Origin: Theocolax elegans
Taxonomy: Eukaryota > Arthropoda > Insecta > Hymenoptera > Cerocephalidae
Reading direction: 5' to 3'
Assembly: GCA_026168455.1 (NCBI GenBank)
Contig: CM047428.1
Coordinates: 36,787,121-36,851,120, forward strand
DNA length: 64,000 nt
In this document: positions 10,376-21,119 of the stretch, piece after piece
How the letters are laid out: every line of letters starts with the position of its first letter
Numbering within the stretch: position 1 is the stretch's first letter
Program-made: the position numbers and the translations under genes
Notes under the pieces: generated by a model
What the model was told of the DNA's origin: nothing
The model's database searches: none
Seen by the model: only the letters and a program-made list of their open reading frames with translations

Positions 10376-11880
10376 AATAGTTTATAAAAATTAATTTTTT
10401 TTTATTCAATATGATCGCGGCACCCAAAGGAATAATTAGACATAGTGTTTGAATTTTTTATAGGTATTTAATTAATTTTTTAATGGTTCAAAAGTTTAAG
10501 TCTTAGCGTACTAGTCTAGGGGCAAATACTACAACCCGTGTTATTTCGAGGTCCTCGATTCTACCCTAGTGTTTCCGAAGCATTTTGACCTGCTGAATCC
10601 GAATTTTTTGGGTAGAAAGTCTGAAAATGGCGCCTTTAATTGTTATTAACAATTTTTATAAACAAATTGCAAAATTGGGTTTTTCGCAAAAAAAAAATGC
10701 TATCATATTCTTTGAGTTATTTTGAATAAAAAAGATTCCTACTAATTTTACGCTAAAGTGCAGTCCAAAGCCGCAAAAAATTCACAAAGTTTAAAAAAAC
10801 GTGCCCGGCACCGAACTATGTTGCGGGAACCCGTGAGCGCGCGCGCAAATAGTGCTTATTGCAGTGCTCAGAAAGTAATTAATTCATTGCAGATATCATT
10901 TTGCGCCTATGTAAAGTTAAAATATATATTCTAATCTTTAATTTGAGCCGAATTACGTTAAGATTAATGCAGTATACGTTGAGCTGTACATCGTCAAATT
11001 TGTGAAAATTTACGTTTTTTTAAACTTTGCGAATTTTTTGCGGCTTTGGACTGCACTTTAGCGTAAAATTAGTGGAAACATATTTTATTCAAAATAACTC
11101 AAAGAATATGATAGCATTTTTTTTTCGCGAAAAACCCATTTTTGCAATTTGTTTATAAAAATTGTTAATAACAATTAAAGGCGCCATTTTCAGACTTTCT
11201 ACCCAAAAAATTCGGATTCAGCAGGTCAAAATGCTTCGGAAACACTAGGGTAGAATCGAGGATCTCGAAATAACACGGGTATATGAATTGCCCCTAGACT
11301 ATACGATCGTACGTCCGTACAGGCTGATTTTTTATTTTTTAATTCTTCTTATCTCTCTTGAATTTTCGAAAAAATGAATTTTTTTTAATGAAAGTGATCG
11401 CGGAACCACACGGATTAATTAGAAATAATGCTTGACTTTTTTATAAAAAAACCTCGATTATTTAGCTCGATTATTTATTTGTTTATCTCGATCAGTTATA
11501 ACTGAAGGTAACATGAAGGACTGGACATTATCAACAGGAAGAGAATATTTTTTTTTTAATTTCGTAATGTTTGTTCCAGTAGATGATGCCGCGATGATCT
11601 GGAGGTAACATAAGGGACCTGGATATCATCTACAGGAAGAAATGAATTTTTTTTTAAATTTCGTAATATGCGTTCCAGTAGATGATGCCGCGATGATCTG
11701 GAGGTAACATAAGGGACCTGGACATCATCTACAGGAAGAAATTAATTTTTTTTTTAATTTTGTTATGAGCTTTTCAGCAGATGATGCCGCGATGACCTGG
11801 AGGTAATAGTAATGACCTGGACATCATCTACAGGAAGAAATTAATTTTTTTTTAATTTCGTAATGTGCGTTCCAGTAGAT
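10376..11880 (+). repeat. Composite repeat, copy 2 (interrupted), ending in four ~97-bp tandem units
   Basis: 10376-10511 matches 8217-8385, and 11305-11505 matches the next part of copy 1. From 11506 four ~97-bp units follow (GGTAACATGAAGG, GGTAACATAAGGG twice, GGTAATAGTAATG), breaking off at about 11880 into ATA-rich DNA. A 790-bp long-TIR element is inserted at 10512-11301. The copies differ from copy 1 by scattered substitutions and unit number. Confidence 0.75.
10512..11301. mobile_element. Non-autonomous DNA element with ~290-bp terminal inverted repeats
   Basis: The left arm 10512-10802 and right arm 11012-11301 are near-perfect inverted copies, starting TAGTCTAGGGGCAA and ending TTGCCCCTAGACTA. 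The middle 210 bases are unique and hold no gene. The element lies in a repeat whose unoccupied copy is seen at 8380 (GAGCGTACGTCCGTAC). A 3-bp TAC flanks both sides (10509-10511 and 11302-11304) and may be the target duplication. It has no coding capacity, so it would depend on a transposase from elsewhere. Superfamily unknown. Confidence 0.85.
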
Positions 11881-12480
11881 AATAATAAAAATAATAATAA
11901 ATAGTAATAAAATAATATAAATAACATAAATACCATAAATACTATAAATACCATAATACATAATAACATAAACTACCTAATATATAAATAAATTATAATT
12001 ATATATGTATGATCAATATTTAATTATTTGGTTGAGTTTTTATATAAATTAGTTATATATATAGACAAAAATTATTAATATATTTATACTGTATTTTTTT
12101 ATTTTATAAAATTTATAAAATAAATTTTTACAATATTTAATATGTAATGTTATAATCAATCTTACGTAAATAGCAAATTTTAATATCAAAATAACAAAAG
12201 TTCTTACATCATATATAGTGAAATGTATATACTACATATATTAAAATTTGTATAATAAGTATTGTAGAAATATTTTATATCCGCGTATATGTTCATTTCT
12301 TTTTCAGTATTTAATTGTTTTGAGACGACTTTTTAATTTAAGGCTATTCTAATTACTCCATTCGTCCAATAGGTGGCGTGTGGTTCTGATCCCCGCTAAA
12401 TGTTATTTTATATAGGTTAAAATGATCGTTAAGATGGAAATATACTTTACTAACAGTCCTGAGCCTTGTAGAATTCTACC
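11881..12480. other. ATA-rich stretch and junction to the second adintovirus-like block
   Basis: Mostly ATA/TAA-rich low-complexity DNA. From about 12340 composition becomes more mixed. The last 60 bases read on the - strand resemble the frameshifted continuation of the protease fragment that begins at 12681. No other gene seen. Confidence 0.5.
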
Positions 12481-12681
12481 CTATCGACTGTCAAAATAAA
12501 AGACATTTTTACCATTTTTTCGATAGGTCACCCAGTGCGTGCCAGGACCAGTATTATCATCAAGATTTATTACTGCAGATTCTATAGACAATGGACCACC
12601 ATGTAGTAATGCGTTTCTCATAAATACTCCTCGAAAATTTGTAATTTGTAATTTTTTTGCATACCTATCCAAATCCGTCAA
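12481..12681 (-). pseudogene. Adenain-like viral cysteine protease, C-terminally disrupted
   Basis: The 66 residues match the N-terminal half of the adenovirus/Polinton maturation protease: LDRYAKKLQITNFRGVFMR, an NLDD segment, then GTHWVTY with the catalytic His, and YFDS. The enzyme would process capsid and core precursors during virion assembly. The frame ends immediately after YFDSR. Weak similarity continues for a few codons past the stop, but the region carrying the catalytic Cys is not recognisable. The gene lies 17 bases downstream of the pVI-like gene on the same strand. The family call rests on the FRGVFMR and GTHW motifs. Confidence 0.8.
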
Positions 12682-12698
12682 TGGTCGTCAAGGTAGTT

Positions 12699-13157
12699 TT
12701 ACAGAAACGAAATTTTTTTTGACCCTCCTTTTTTTTTAGACACACCTTTGGATTTTCTTTTCTTTTGACATTTTAAAATTATACCGTAGCCTGTTTGATG
12801 AGGTTTCAGATACAAACCATTGCCAAGTGTTAACGCTTCTACACGTTGATTATGTCTTGTTTGCTCTTCTACTTGGTTTTTAGCTGCACTTGCTCTGTTA
12901 ATAGCTTGTGCTATCCCAGCAGCGTCTCTTGCTAACGAACCTACAGCACTAAGCCCTGCAAATATCGGAATGAAAGCTGGTAAAAAACCGCCTGCTTTTG
13001 AAACGGGTAGAATTCGAGGTAAATTGACATTACGTTTACCTCCAATTATTTTTAAATTATCGCGAGCAATTTTTAATGCATTTTTTATAAGTATTTTGGA
13101 ATTGTTATTCGGTGCAGTAGACTTAAGCGTTGTATTTATCAATTTTTTTAATGTCAA
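12699..13157 (-). CDS. pVI/pX-like small virion protein of Polinton/adintovirus type
   Basis: The 152-residue protein has a basic N-terminus and a hydrophobic Gly/Ala-rich centre (FLPAFIPIFAGLSAVGSLA, about residues 58-76). An Ala-rich helical stretch (AAGIAQAINRASAAKNQVEE) follows, then a segment containing LYLKPHQTGYGI and a strongly basic Lys/Arg tail. This layout resembles minor virion proteins encoded next to the protease in adintoviruses; similarity to adenovirus pVI (membrane-active, capsid-lining) is by analogy. It lies between the PLA2-like gene and the protease on the same strand. The frame is intact. An opposite-strand open frame over the same bases is a shadow. Confidence 0.6.
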   Translation of the reverse strand: MTLKKLINTTLKSTAPNNNSKILIKNALKIARDNLKIIGGKRNVNLPRILPVSKAGGFLPAFIPIFAGLSAVGSLARDAAGIAQAINRASAAKNQVEEQTRHNQRVEALTLGNGLYLKPHQTGYGIILKCQKKRKSKGVSKKKGGSKKISFL

Positions 13158-13219
13158 CTACTTTCTTTTTTTACTTTTTCTTTTACTACTACTTTTCTTC
13201 TTCTTCTTCAAACCCATTC

Positions 13220-13552
13220 CTAATTTTGACTTATTTTCATAATATTTGAGACGGAAAATGCAGCGGCTTTTTCACCAGTACTAGAATCCGTTGCTCGTAC
13301 ACGTTGCCACGCTTTTTCAGCTAATACGCGATCTGCAGCGTTTCGCGCACTAATATTCTCACGGTTTTTAGAGTAAGCGATATCGTGTTCCTTGCATGCA
13401 ATGTCCAACGGATTAATTCCAGGATCACCTCGATTTAAGCGTCTTTGAAGTTTCGTTCCGGGTCCACAGTATTGGTAGCCTGGTATGTGTAATTCAAACG
13501 GTAGTTTATTTATAAGCTTATTGACAACACCTTTACCCTCATGAATGATCAT
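13220..13552 (-). CDS. Phospholipase A2-like virion protein (parvovirus VP1-type PLA2 domain)
   Basis: The 110-residue protein contains the calcium-loop pattern YCGPGT (about residues 27-32), then a GDPGINPLDIACKEHDIAYS stretch holding the catalytic His-Asp pair. These are the core motifs of the compact viral PLA2 family used by parvoviruses, and found in some Polinton/adintovirus genomes, to breach endosomal membranes during entry. Both key residues are present, so the fold may be intact. The protein is close to the bare domain in size. It is divergently arranged with the ATPase gene. A TATAAAA sequence lies between them. Confidence 0.85.
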   Translation of the reverse strand: MIIHEGKGVVNKLINKLPFELHIPGYQYCGPGTKLQRRLNRGDPGINPLDIACKEHDIAYSKNRENISARNAADRVLAEKAWQRVRATDSSTGEKAAAFSVSNIMKISQN

Positions 13553-13589
13553 GATTGCTCAGTAGTTCAATGTAGACTGTGTACAATGC

Positions 13590-13596
13590 TATAAAA
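13590..13596 (+). promoter_or_regulatory. TATA box upstream of the packaging ATPase
   Basis: TATAAAA (in GCTATAAAATAT) lies 57 bases before the ATPase ATG at 13647 and 38 bases from the divergent PLA2 start. A second, unrelated ATPase fragment (60996) has GCTATATAAA at nearly the same distance, which supports a real late-gene promoter element. Confidence 0.5.
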
Positions 13597-13646
13597 TATA
13601 CCGTTTATAACTGGGATAGTCAGTCATAATTTAGATGTTTTACAAG

Positions 13647-14069
13647 ATGGATTTCGAAGAGTAGTCTCTCAAACTTCCTATAATTAACTTTGATCAATTT
13701 ACAAAACAAGATGTTAAAAAAGTTAAACGTCACCGACACTTGTTACCAGATAGCATACGTGCTGTATTTTGCGGACCTTCCAACTGTGAAAAAACAAATG
13801 CTCTACTGGCTCTTCTCCTTCATCCCAATGGTTTAAAATTTGAAAATGTATACGTATACTCAAAATCGTTAAATTAAGCAAAATGCAAATTTTTAGAGAA
13901 ATTAATTGAGCCGATAAAGGGGATAAAATATTTACCATTTAGTGAACATGAATTTGTTGTATCACCGGATAATGCGCTTGCTAATTTTGTAATGATATTT
14001 GATGATATCATCAAAATGTTCATTGTTTCTATCTTTGTCAGTCTTACGCTCAAATTCCTATACATTTAG
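13647..14069 (+). pseudogene. FtsK/HerA (A32)-like genome-packaging ATPase, fragment
   Basis: This would be the motor that packages viral DNA into capsids. After an early stop (codons at 13647-13664) the frame reads LLPDSIRAVFCGPSNCEKT, a Walker A loop in which the usual Gly before Lys is replaced by Glu (CGKT is expected). NGLKFENVY follows, an in-frame TAA near 13873, and then ANFVMIFDDI, a good Walker B. Downstream residues no longer match the family. The altered Walker A plus stops show decay. The ATPase beside PLA2, protease and pVI-like genes gives a second cluster of virion assembly genes that complements the one at 5-4440. Confidence 0.8.
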
Positions 14070-15000
14070 AATTTATTAATTATATTTCGACAAGATGATG
14101 TAAATTTAAAACATACAAGCCAAAATGCTCGCTTCGCTCGCAGTTAAATAGTATTGTTAACATAATAATTCTTTACCATCTAATTACATGTAATGTAATA
14201 TTCAAAAAATTACTTTTTAAAAACTATTTAGTAAAATAATTTATAGTACTAGTAATTAAATAAATATTTCAATTATATAATTTGTTGGGATAAATCCGTA
14301 ATAATTAATAGAAGAATGATCATTTTTACTATTTATATCAATAACAATTTTTGTTATTCCCAATAATTAATTCTAATATTATTATTTACATTAATACCTG
14401 ATAAACTTTATATAATTCATAATAGATCGATTCATATTAATAAATTATTAATTATAACATTCCAATTAGAATTTAAAATACCGCATGTACTAGAATGACA
14501 AATATTAGAAGTTCAAATAGAAATAACGATTTGTTTTTACAATTTTTGATATATTGTTTACTTATATATATATATATATATATATCCCCATTAAAAAATC
14601 TCACTGGAGATCTCAGATCATATCTCAGGTAAGATGTCATACCAAAAACTGATTTCAGCAATTTTTCGTTCATTACACGTTTTAAACCTTCTTATGTCGA
14701 TTGATAACTTATCATCATGGGTATCATACTCAATTACAAATACAAATTTCGCACCAGAAAATAGCAGACGAAAAAACAACTAATTTACTTATAACAAGTA
14801 GTAAAAACAAATTTACGCAAACACAGGAGTTAGTTGCCCTCCGTTATGTAATTATCTATCATTTTACAAAGCTTCAAGTTATTATAACAATATGTCGCCG
14901 AGAAAACCTTGAAAAATGCAATATTCTTATAATTTCTTGTATGAAAAATAAAATTCAACTCTTCAGACATTTTCGAAATTTCAATGAAAACAGCTTCAGC
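14070..15000. other. AT-rich region with a TA microsatellite
   Basis: No gene is recognisable. A (TA)n run lies at 14563-14584. An open frame entering the CT array from 14701 reflects lack of stops in the repeat, not coding. Confidence 0.5.
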
Positions 15001-15017
15001 CCGGATTTGAACCGGGA

Positions 15018-15974
15018 CCTAGATCTTACTCTCTATCTCTCATTGTCTCTATCTCTCATTGTCTCTATCTCTCATTCTCTCTATCTCTCATTCTCTCTAT
15101 CTCTCATTCCCTCTATCTCTCATTCCCTCTATCTCTCATTCCCTCTATCTCTCATTCCCTCTATCTCTCATTCCCTCTATCTCTCATTCCCTCTATCTCT
15201 CATTCTCTCTATCTCTCATTCTCTCTATCTCTCTTTCTCTCTATCTCCCATTCTCTCTATCTCTCTCTCTCTCCCTCACACAGACTCTCATTCTTACTCA
15301 TTCTCACTCTTGCACTCCCTCACTCTCCCTCATTCTCTCTCTCGCTCTGTACCTCTCGTTCTCTGTTTCTATCTCTCATACTCTCTCTCATTCTCTCTAT
15401 CTCTCTCTCTCTCCCTCACACAGACTCTCATTCTTACCCATTCTCACTCTTGCACTCCCTCACTCTCCCTCATTCTCTCTCTCGCTCTGTACCTCTCGTT
15501 CTCTGTTTCTATCTCTCATACTCTCTCTCATTCTCTCTATCTCTCTCTCTCTCTCCCTCACACAGACTCTCATTCTTACTCATTCTCACTCTCGCACTCC
15601 CTCACTCTCCCTCATTCTCTCTCTCTCTCACTCTCTCTCTTATTCTCTCTCTCTATCTCTTTTTCTCTCTGTCTCTCTCCCTCACACAGACTCTCAATCT
15701 TACCCATTCTCACTCTCGCACTCCCTCACTCTCCCTCATTCTCTTTCTCTCTCACTCTCTCTCTTATTCTCTCTCTCTCTCTACCTCTCATTCTCTCTCA
15801 CTCTCTTTCTCTATTTCTCTTTCTCTCTCTCTATTTCTCTTTCTCTCTCTCTATTTCTCTTTCTCTCTCTCTATTTCTCTTTCTCTCTCTCTATTTCTCT
15901 TTCTCTCTCTCTATTTCTCTTTCTCTCTCTCTATTTCTCTTTCTCTCTCTCTATTTCTCTTTCTCTCTCTCTAT

Positions 15975-16014
<40 letters not shown>

Positions 16015-16084
16015 TTCTCTTTGTCTCTCTCTCTCTCTCTCTATTTCTCTTTCTCTCTCTCATTCTCTCTATCTCTCACTCACA
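15018..16084. repeat. CT-rich simple-repeat array with higher-order structure
   Basis: Over 1 kb of pyrimidine-only-like sequence. 15040-15260 is built on a 16-bp unit (TCTCATTCCCTCTATC). 15262-15780 holds four ~130-bp units, each with CCCTCACACAGACTCTCA and GCACTCCCTCACTCTCC. 15818-15990 is an 18-bp unit (TATTTCTCTTTCTCTCTC) repeated about nine times. The long open frames in all three + frames are artefacts of composition. Confidence 0.9.
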
Positions 16085-16505
16085 CGCATTTGAGTGCGCA
16101 AAATAGTATATTACACAACTAGTGAGCAAAATAGGTCATTCCAACACGAGTCGGATTTGCCGCTCGAGCGAAGCGAGGGTGTAATGTATTTAGGTCTGTT
16201 AATGCAGTCACAAAACGTGATTCTTATCCAATTCCTAATATGGATACCATATAGGATAAGCTGCATAATATGTAGGTATTATGTAGCGGTAGGTATGTAT
16301 CGGCGTACGTGAGAACAGTCAGCGAAGGTTGGGCTTGGTGACTGAATGCCACGTCAATATCATACGAAGCACGAAGAATCATTGAAGCAGCCTCCAATTG
16401 AAGAAAAGAATAGAAGCGTACAGCGCGTAGTCGTGGATAGATTATGCCTTTCTTTCGACTCGGCCTTCCCGAGGGAAGTAGAGTCTAGGGGGGGGGGGGG
16501 GGCTT
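16085..16505. other. Unique sequence ending in a poly-G run
   Basis: No gene recognised. A run of about 14 G ends near 16502, directly before the LTR-like sequence. Confidence 0.4.
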
Positions 16506-17398
16506 TGTGACGGAAATCGTCACACAATCTATTCACGACGAATAGAATATTTAAATTCGCGAATTGTAAGTCGTCGGAGCCTTTCGTATGTCAAGGCCAA
16601 CTGACGACACTTGTTTGTTTTTGTACAAATGTACAATTACGCGCGCAATGGTACGTAGGGATGAGAGCGCGACAGTGTGTGTGTGTGTTTCCCACTCTCA
16701 TCCCTTTTTCGGAAATTAGGCAATTGCCTATTTAGTATGTCCCGATCCGCCGCTCGAGGCGGACAAACTATCCGGTGCCGAGTGTTATAGTTTTCCGGCT
16801 AAGAAAAGGCGCGTGAGGCGCAAGCCCGTCGAGTTCCGGATTATCCTCGCGAGGTGAGCCGCGAGTGTTTTGGTATAAAAAGGACGGGAAGTGTGTGAGT
16901 GAGTGCGGACGCGGTTCGCGAGGCACTCGCCGCGGCACAGGGCCGCCTTCCAGCACCGCAGCCGACGTCGGTCCTCCGTTGCCCAGGAGGACACAGGGAC
17001 AAGGATCGGCTGGGCCATCCACGGGGCGCATACCGGTGAGTTTTGGTATATTACCGCGCGTCCCCCCCCCTCCTTCCCCGAGTGTATGTGTGTGTGTACA
17101 TCGAGAGTGTATTCTGGTACGCGGGTACCCGAATAGCGGAGATCGGGGTCAAGTCAACCGCAGGCGAGGATCTCGATCCGATTGACTCCCGATACTTCCG
17201 CCCGCGCGAAAGTAACATTGTCGCGGCACGAGGCCTGGATGGCCAAATTGTTAATTAATTAAATAAATGTTATATTCATTTTTATTTTAATTCATAAATT
17301 AAATACTTGTGTGCGCGGTATTGGGCAACGCGGCCCAACGGTTAACTTTAATTATTAAAAATAATTAATTCGATCGGGTACGCGAATACCACGTCACA
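16506..17398 (+). mobile_element. LTR-like sequence (probable solo LTR), + orientation
   Basis: The block starts TGTGACGG and ends CGTCACA, the TG...CA ends with a short inverted repeat expected of an LTR. It has a TATA-like GGTATAAAAAGG near 16871, and an AATAAA near 17262 downstream of it, in the order U3-R-U5. A related, truncated copy lies inverted at about 48650-49433. No matching target duplication is visible, so the exact ends and the solo status are uncertain. Open frames inside are not coding. Confidence 0.55.
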
Positions 17399-17661
17399 AT
17401 GTAAAGAATTCTTTATAATGTGTAAATGTAATAGTCGCACTTGATTGAAAAAATGTTTAATTTAATGGTTGCGTATTAATTATTAGAAATCCGATTAGCA
17501 GACATAAATAATAGAAATGGTATTATTAAAAGAAAAAATTATCCCTGATGGGGATTCAAACTCAGAACCGATAGTCACCCGCGTAAAAAATGACGTGTAA
17601 TACACATATTGAAAACGTGTATACGACATGTTGTTTAAAACATGTATCATGTATGTATCTT

Positions 17662-18765
17662 GTGACCGAATCCCATATTAGAAATCCACGTATATTCGTG
17701 TTTGGTTCGTGTGGGGTTGATGTTTTATACATGTGAAATCTGCCAGATGTATGACAAATATGTACATTATAAGCGTGTGGATAGTTTCTTTTTTCAACCT
17801 TAACACTCATGACGCTTATGTGTAGATATTATAAATATTTAGTGTATCTAAACTGTTTATATATCATTTCGCCGGTGCGAAGTCAAACATTAAACTACAG
17901 ATGCAAGGATATGTTTATGCAGTTTCGCATTGATGCAACTTCAGTGTGACGGACTTTGAGAATTTGTTTGCGCTGCCGGTGCGGATGCTAATAAAATCTT
18001 CGTCAGAGTTAACGTACCAGGTCTAAATTATTAAGATGATTAATACCAGATTACTCAGATAAGTCTTTAAAAATATGAAACTCTTTCAGTTTTAATAATA
18101 CGACTTGGTTATAGGTCTGATAACCTGTTAACCTTAAATTTTCTGTATCAAAAATTTTCTTTCTGCCATAAATTCTTTTTCGTTATCGATACTTTGTGTT
18201 TTGTTTTCTTATTTCCAGATACCCGCAACCAGACTATCCTAAAAAAAGATACATATAGCGAAAGAGAGAGAGAGAGAGAGAGAGAGACAGAAAGAGCGAA
18301 TTTTTGAAGTAGGGGCTGTGCAAGAAAATGCTGCAGAGTATGACATCAAAAGACGCAGCGATCTATTAATTCCCGTAAAAAAATTATTTTATGTGTCACA
18401 TATGTAATAAATATGTACACTACATGTATTTAGGTACACGTAACCTACATGTATCTTATGAAGATTTGTACATCTTGTACGTGTTGCCTAAGTGTAGCTT
18501 CCATGTAGATATTGTAAATATTTAGTGTACCTGAGATATTTATGGAGTGCACTCTATAAACATCTCAGACACACTAAATATTTATAATATCTACACATAA
18601 GCGACATGAATGTTAAGGTTGAAAAAAGAAAGTATCCACACGCTTGTAATGTACATATTCGTCATACGTTTGGCAGATATCACATGTATAAAACATCAAC
18701 CCCACACGAACCAAAAACGAATGTACGTGGATTTCTAATATCGGATTCTTTCACAAGATACCCCT
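17662..18765. mobile_element. Foldback-type element with ~200-bp inverted arms
   Basis: Arm 17662-17850 and arm 18565-18765 are inverted copies. Shared segments include CATATTAGAAATCCACGTA, GTGTGGGGTTGATGTTTTA and CGCTTATGTGTAGATATTA. The centre includes a (GA)n run near 18262-18287 and a local hairpin at 18535-18583. No coding frame is present. The ends could not be fixed, so total length is approximate. Confidence 0.7.
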
Positions 18766-18960
18766 GTTGAAAAAAAAACATGTGATATATTTACGTGAAA
18801 AATACACGTAAAATATTACGAGTAATTCGGTTCCAAATATGCACATGAAAAGTACACGTGAAAAATACACGTGAAAAATATACATGAAATATACACGTAA
18901 CAAATATACTTGAAAAATACACGTGAAATAAGTACGTGGAAAATACACAAAAATAACCAA
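18766..18960. repeat. Tandem ACACGTGAAAAAT-type repeats
   Basis: An irregular array of ~12-bp units of the form ACACGTGAAAAAT follows the right arm of the foldback element. Inverted versions of the motif (TTTTTCATGTGTATTTTTCAC) lie at about 26370-26392, just outside the large foldback element. Confidence 0.6.
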
Positions 18961-19453
18961 GTTAATTGTTCGTAAATCTGCATACCTGAGAGTTGTAATC
19001 CTGTAAAAGTATCTTCTTAAAAGTCTTTTCTTAAATATCGTTAATTTAAATAAAATAAACATTTTTCTTATATGGCTTAACGCTTAAATTATAAATATTT
19101 GCATTCGCATGAGTTTGACCAAAAATGGGTGATTGAAATAAACTTAAAATTAAAAAAAAATATAAGAAAATACCTTAATTTATTTAATAATGATACAAAT
19201 TTGGTACAACACATAAATACTCACAAACATTAGTTTTGACATTTACGCATATTTTTAGTATTTTACTAGTCGAAAGAGATGCAATTCGAGATAGTATATT
19301 TACAATCTTACATAATATATATTCTGTTAATGTGGGTCGATCAATTATAAAATCTCTTATTACAACATATGTACCATCATCTAAGATAGCAAATGAATTG
19401 TTAAATCTTAACCTGCGTCGTTTGCAAGATGTATATAAATATTTATTTTTAAT
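18961..19453. other. AT-rich spacer
   Basis: No gene or clear repeat seen. The end of this stretch contains the first copy of the PLE target duplication. Confidence 0.4.
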
Positions 19454-19571
19454 AATTTTTTTGTATGTTTTGTGATTTTTATTTGCACTACAATTATTAA
19501 TGTATATGAATAGTCGATCTGATGGAGGCGAGGAAAGGAGGAAGAAAACACAATTCTTTCCTTTATTTTTT

Positions 19572-19614
19572 GCACAACGTTTCGTTGGCTTGGCCTGCCA
19601 CCATCTTCAGGTGC
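19572..19614 (-). ncRNA. Hammerhead ribozyme motif in PLE1 left repeat
   Basis: Read on the - strand: GCAC, core CTGAAGA, helix II (TGGC/GCCA), GAA, then palindromic ACGT, T, and GTGC. The flanking GCAC and GTGC can pair as helix I. A helix III of only ACGU would have to form between two copies, as described for minimal hammerheads of PLEs. Confidence 0.65.
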
Positions 19615-19977
19615 CTATATTCGAACACAACAATTATTTAAAAAATTATCAAAAAATAAATACATAAATTTCAAACAAGATATACAGTATATTAAATATA
19701 CCTTATAAATTCGTATTAATGATGAGGTAAAGAGTCGAGTGAACAGTGTCAAACATTAAAAGATGTAACGTAAATATATATAAACACGAGTACTACCACA
19801 AACATACGTACATAGTAATACGTCAGATGTATCAGCACTTTAAATTTCTAAGAATATGAAAGTAAGTACTATTCAAAAACTTTATATCATCTTTTGCATT
19901 AATATTATTACTGTCACATTTTATATGAATCATTTCAGAAATTAGTCTTTTATTGTAATTCACTGCAAATAATAATT

Positions 19978-21116
19978 TTAAATTAACAAAAACTTTTCTT
20001 AAGGATAATTCAGATATATTTTTTACAACTTCTGATAAAGGCAATAAAACAGTTTGCATGTTTAAATCTGACTATAATTTAAAAATGGAGTTATTATTTT
20101 CTGACACTTCAACTTATCTAGTTGTTATGAAAAATCCATTAATAACTTCAAAATGATAGTGCGAAAATTCTAAGATATTTAAATGATAATGAGTTCCATA
20201 ATAAAAAATACCTTAAAAACGCTCTTACTTGTTCGAATACTAATCTTGCTAAAGTGTATGGTTTACCCAAAATACATAAAATAGATGCACCGTTAAGACC
20301 TATTATTTCTCTTGTTAACAGCCCAACTCATTTTTTAGCCGAAATAGTATATTCTGAAATAAAACCATTATTAAAAAATCCAAATTCTCATAGCAGTAGT
20401 TTTGAACATAATAAAAATTAAAAGATATTAAATTAAATGATGAATATGTTTTATTATTCCTAGATGTTAATTTACTTTTTACAAATGTGTGATGCGAATT
20501 AGTTTTGAAAAGTTTAGAAAGAACAGTTTCTCTTTTAACTTACTAAGTTTCTTTTTGATAACACGTTTTTTATTTTTAACAATTGTTATTACAAGCAAAT
20601 TTATGGAACACCAATGGGTTCACCAACATCACCGTTATTTGCTGATATTGTTATGGATGATTTGGAAAAAGAAAGTCTTAATAAGTTACAAACTATTCAT
20701 AAATGTTTTCCAATTTTTTATTGTAGGTATGTATACGATACGATAATGTGTATAAAAAAGAAACATGTGGATTTAGTAATTAAGATTTTTAATTCTTATG
20801 ATAAAAATTTACAATTTTCCTTTGAACTAGAGAAAAATAGTATAATTAATTTTTTAGACATTACAATAATTCGAGAATCAGTTAGTATAATTACTGATTG
20901 GTACCAAAGACCGTCCAATTCCGGTAGACTTATTAATTATTTTTCCAACCATCCAATGCAGCAAAAAAGGAACCTTGTTTTTAATCGTCTTGATAGAGCT
21001 TGTTTGTTGGCAGATACAAAATTTTACACAAAAAATTTATTGATTATAAATAAATTACTGATTAATAATAATTACCCTATACATTTATTAGGCAAAACAT
21101 ACAAAGTAGATTAAAT
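19978..21116 (+). pseudogene. PLE1 reverse transcriptase, several frameshifts
   Basis: This would copy the element RNA at the target site. The readable pieces are TSDKGNKTVCMFKSDYNLKM near 20030, AKVYGLPKIHK near 20260 (a PLE hallmark) followed by RPIISLVNSPTH, LDVNLLFTNV near 20465, and GTPMGSPTSPLFADIVMDDLE from 20608 (cited in part). The catalytic box reads YVYD where YVDD is expected, so one active-site Asp is gone. Frame changes occur near 20150 and 20500, and stops at several places. The endonuclease remains follow downstream. Confidence 0.8.
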
Positions 21117-21119
21117 TAT

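Noticed and set aside
15002..15030. CCCGGATTTGAACCGGG resembling the T-arm of a tRNA
   Set aside because: No acceptor, D-arm or anticodon arm can be built around it. Likewise GGGGATTCAAACTCAG at 17550.
14701..16122. Very long open frames (over 200-470 codons) through the CT-rich array in all three + frames
   Set aside because: Pure CT repeats lack stop codons, and the translations are Ser/Leu/Phe repeats in every frame. No coding signal.
16506..17398. Target duplication for the LTR-like sequence
   Set aside because: The bases outside TGTGACGG (GGCTT) and CGTCACA (ATGTA) do not match.
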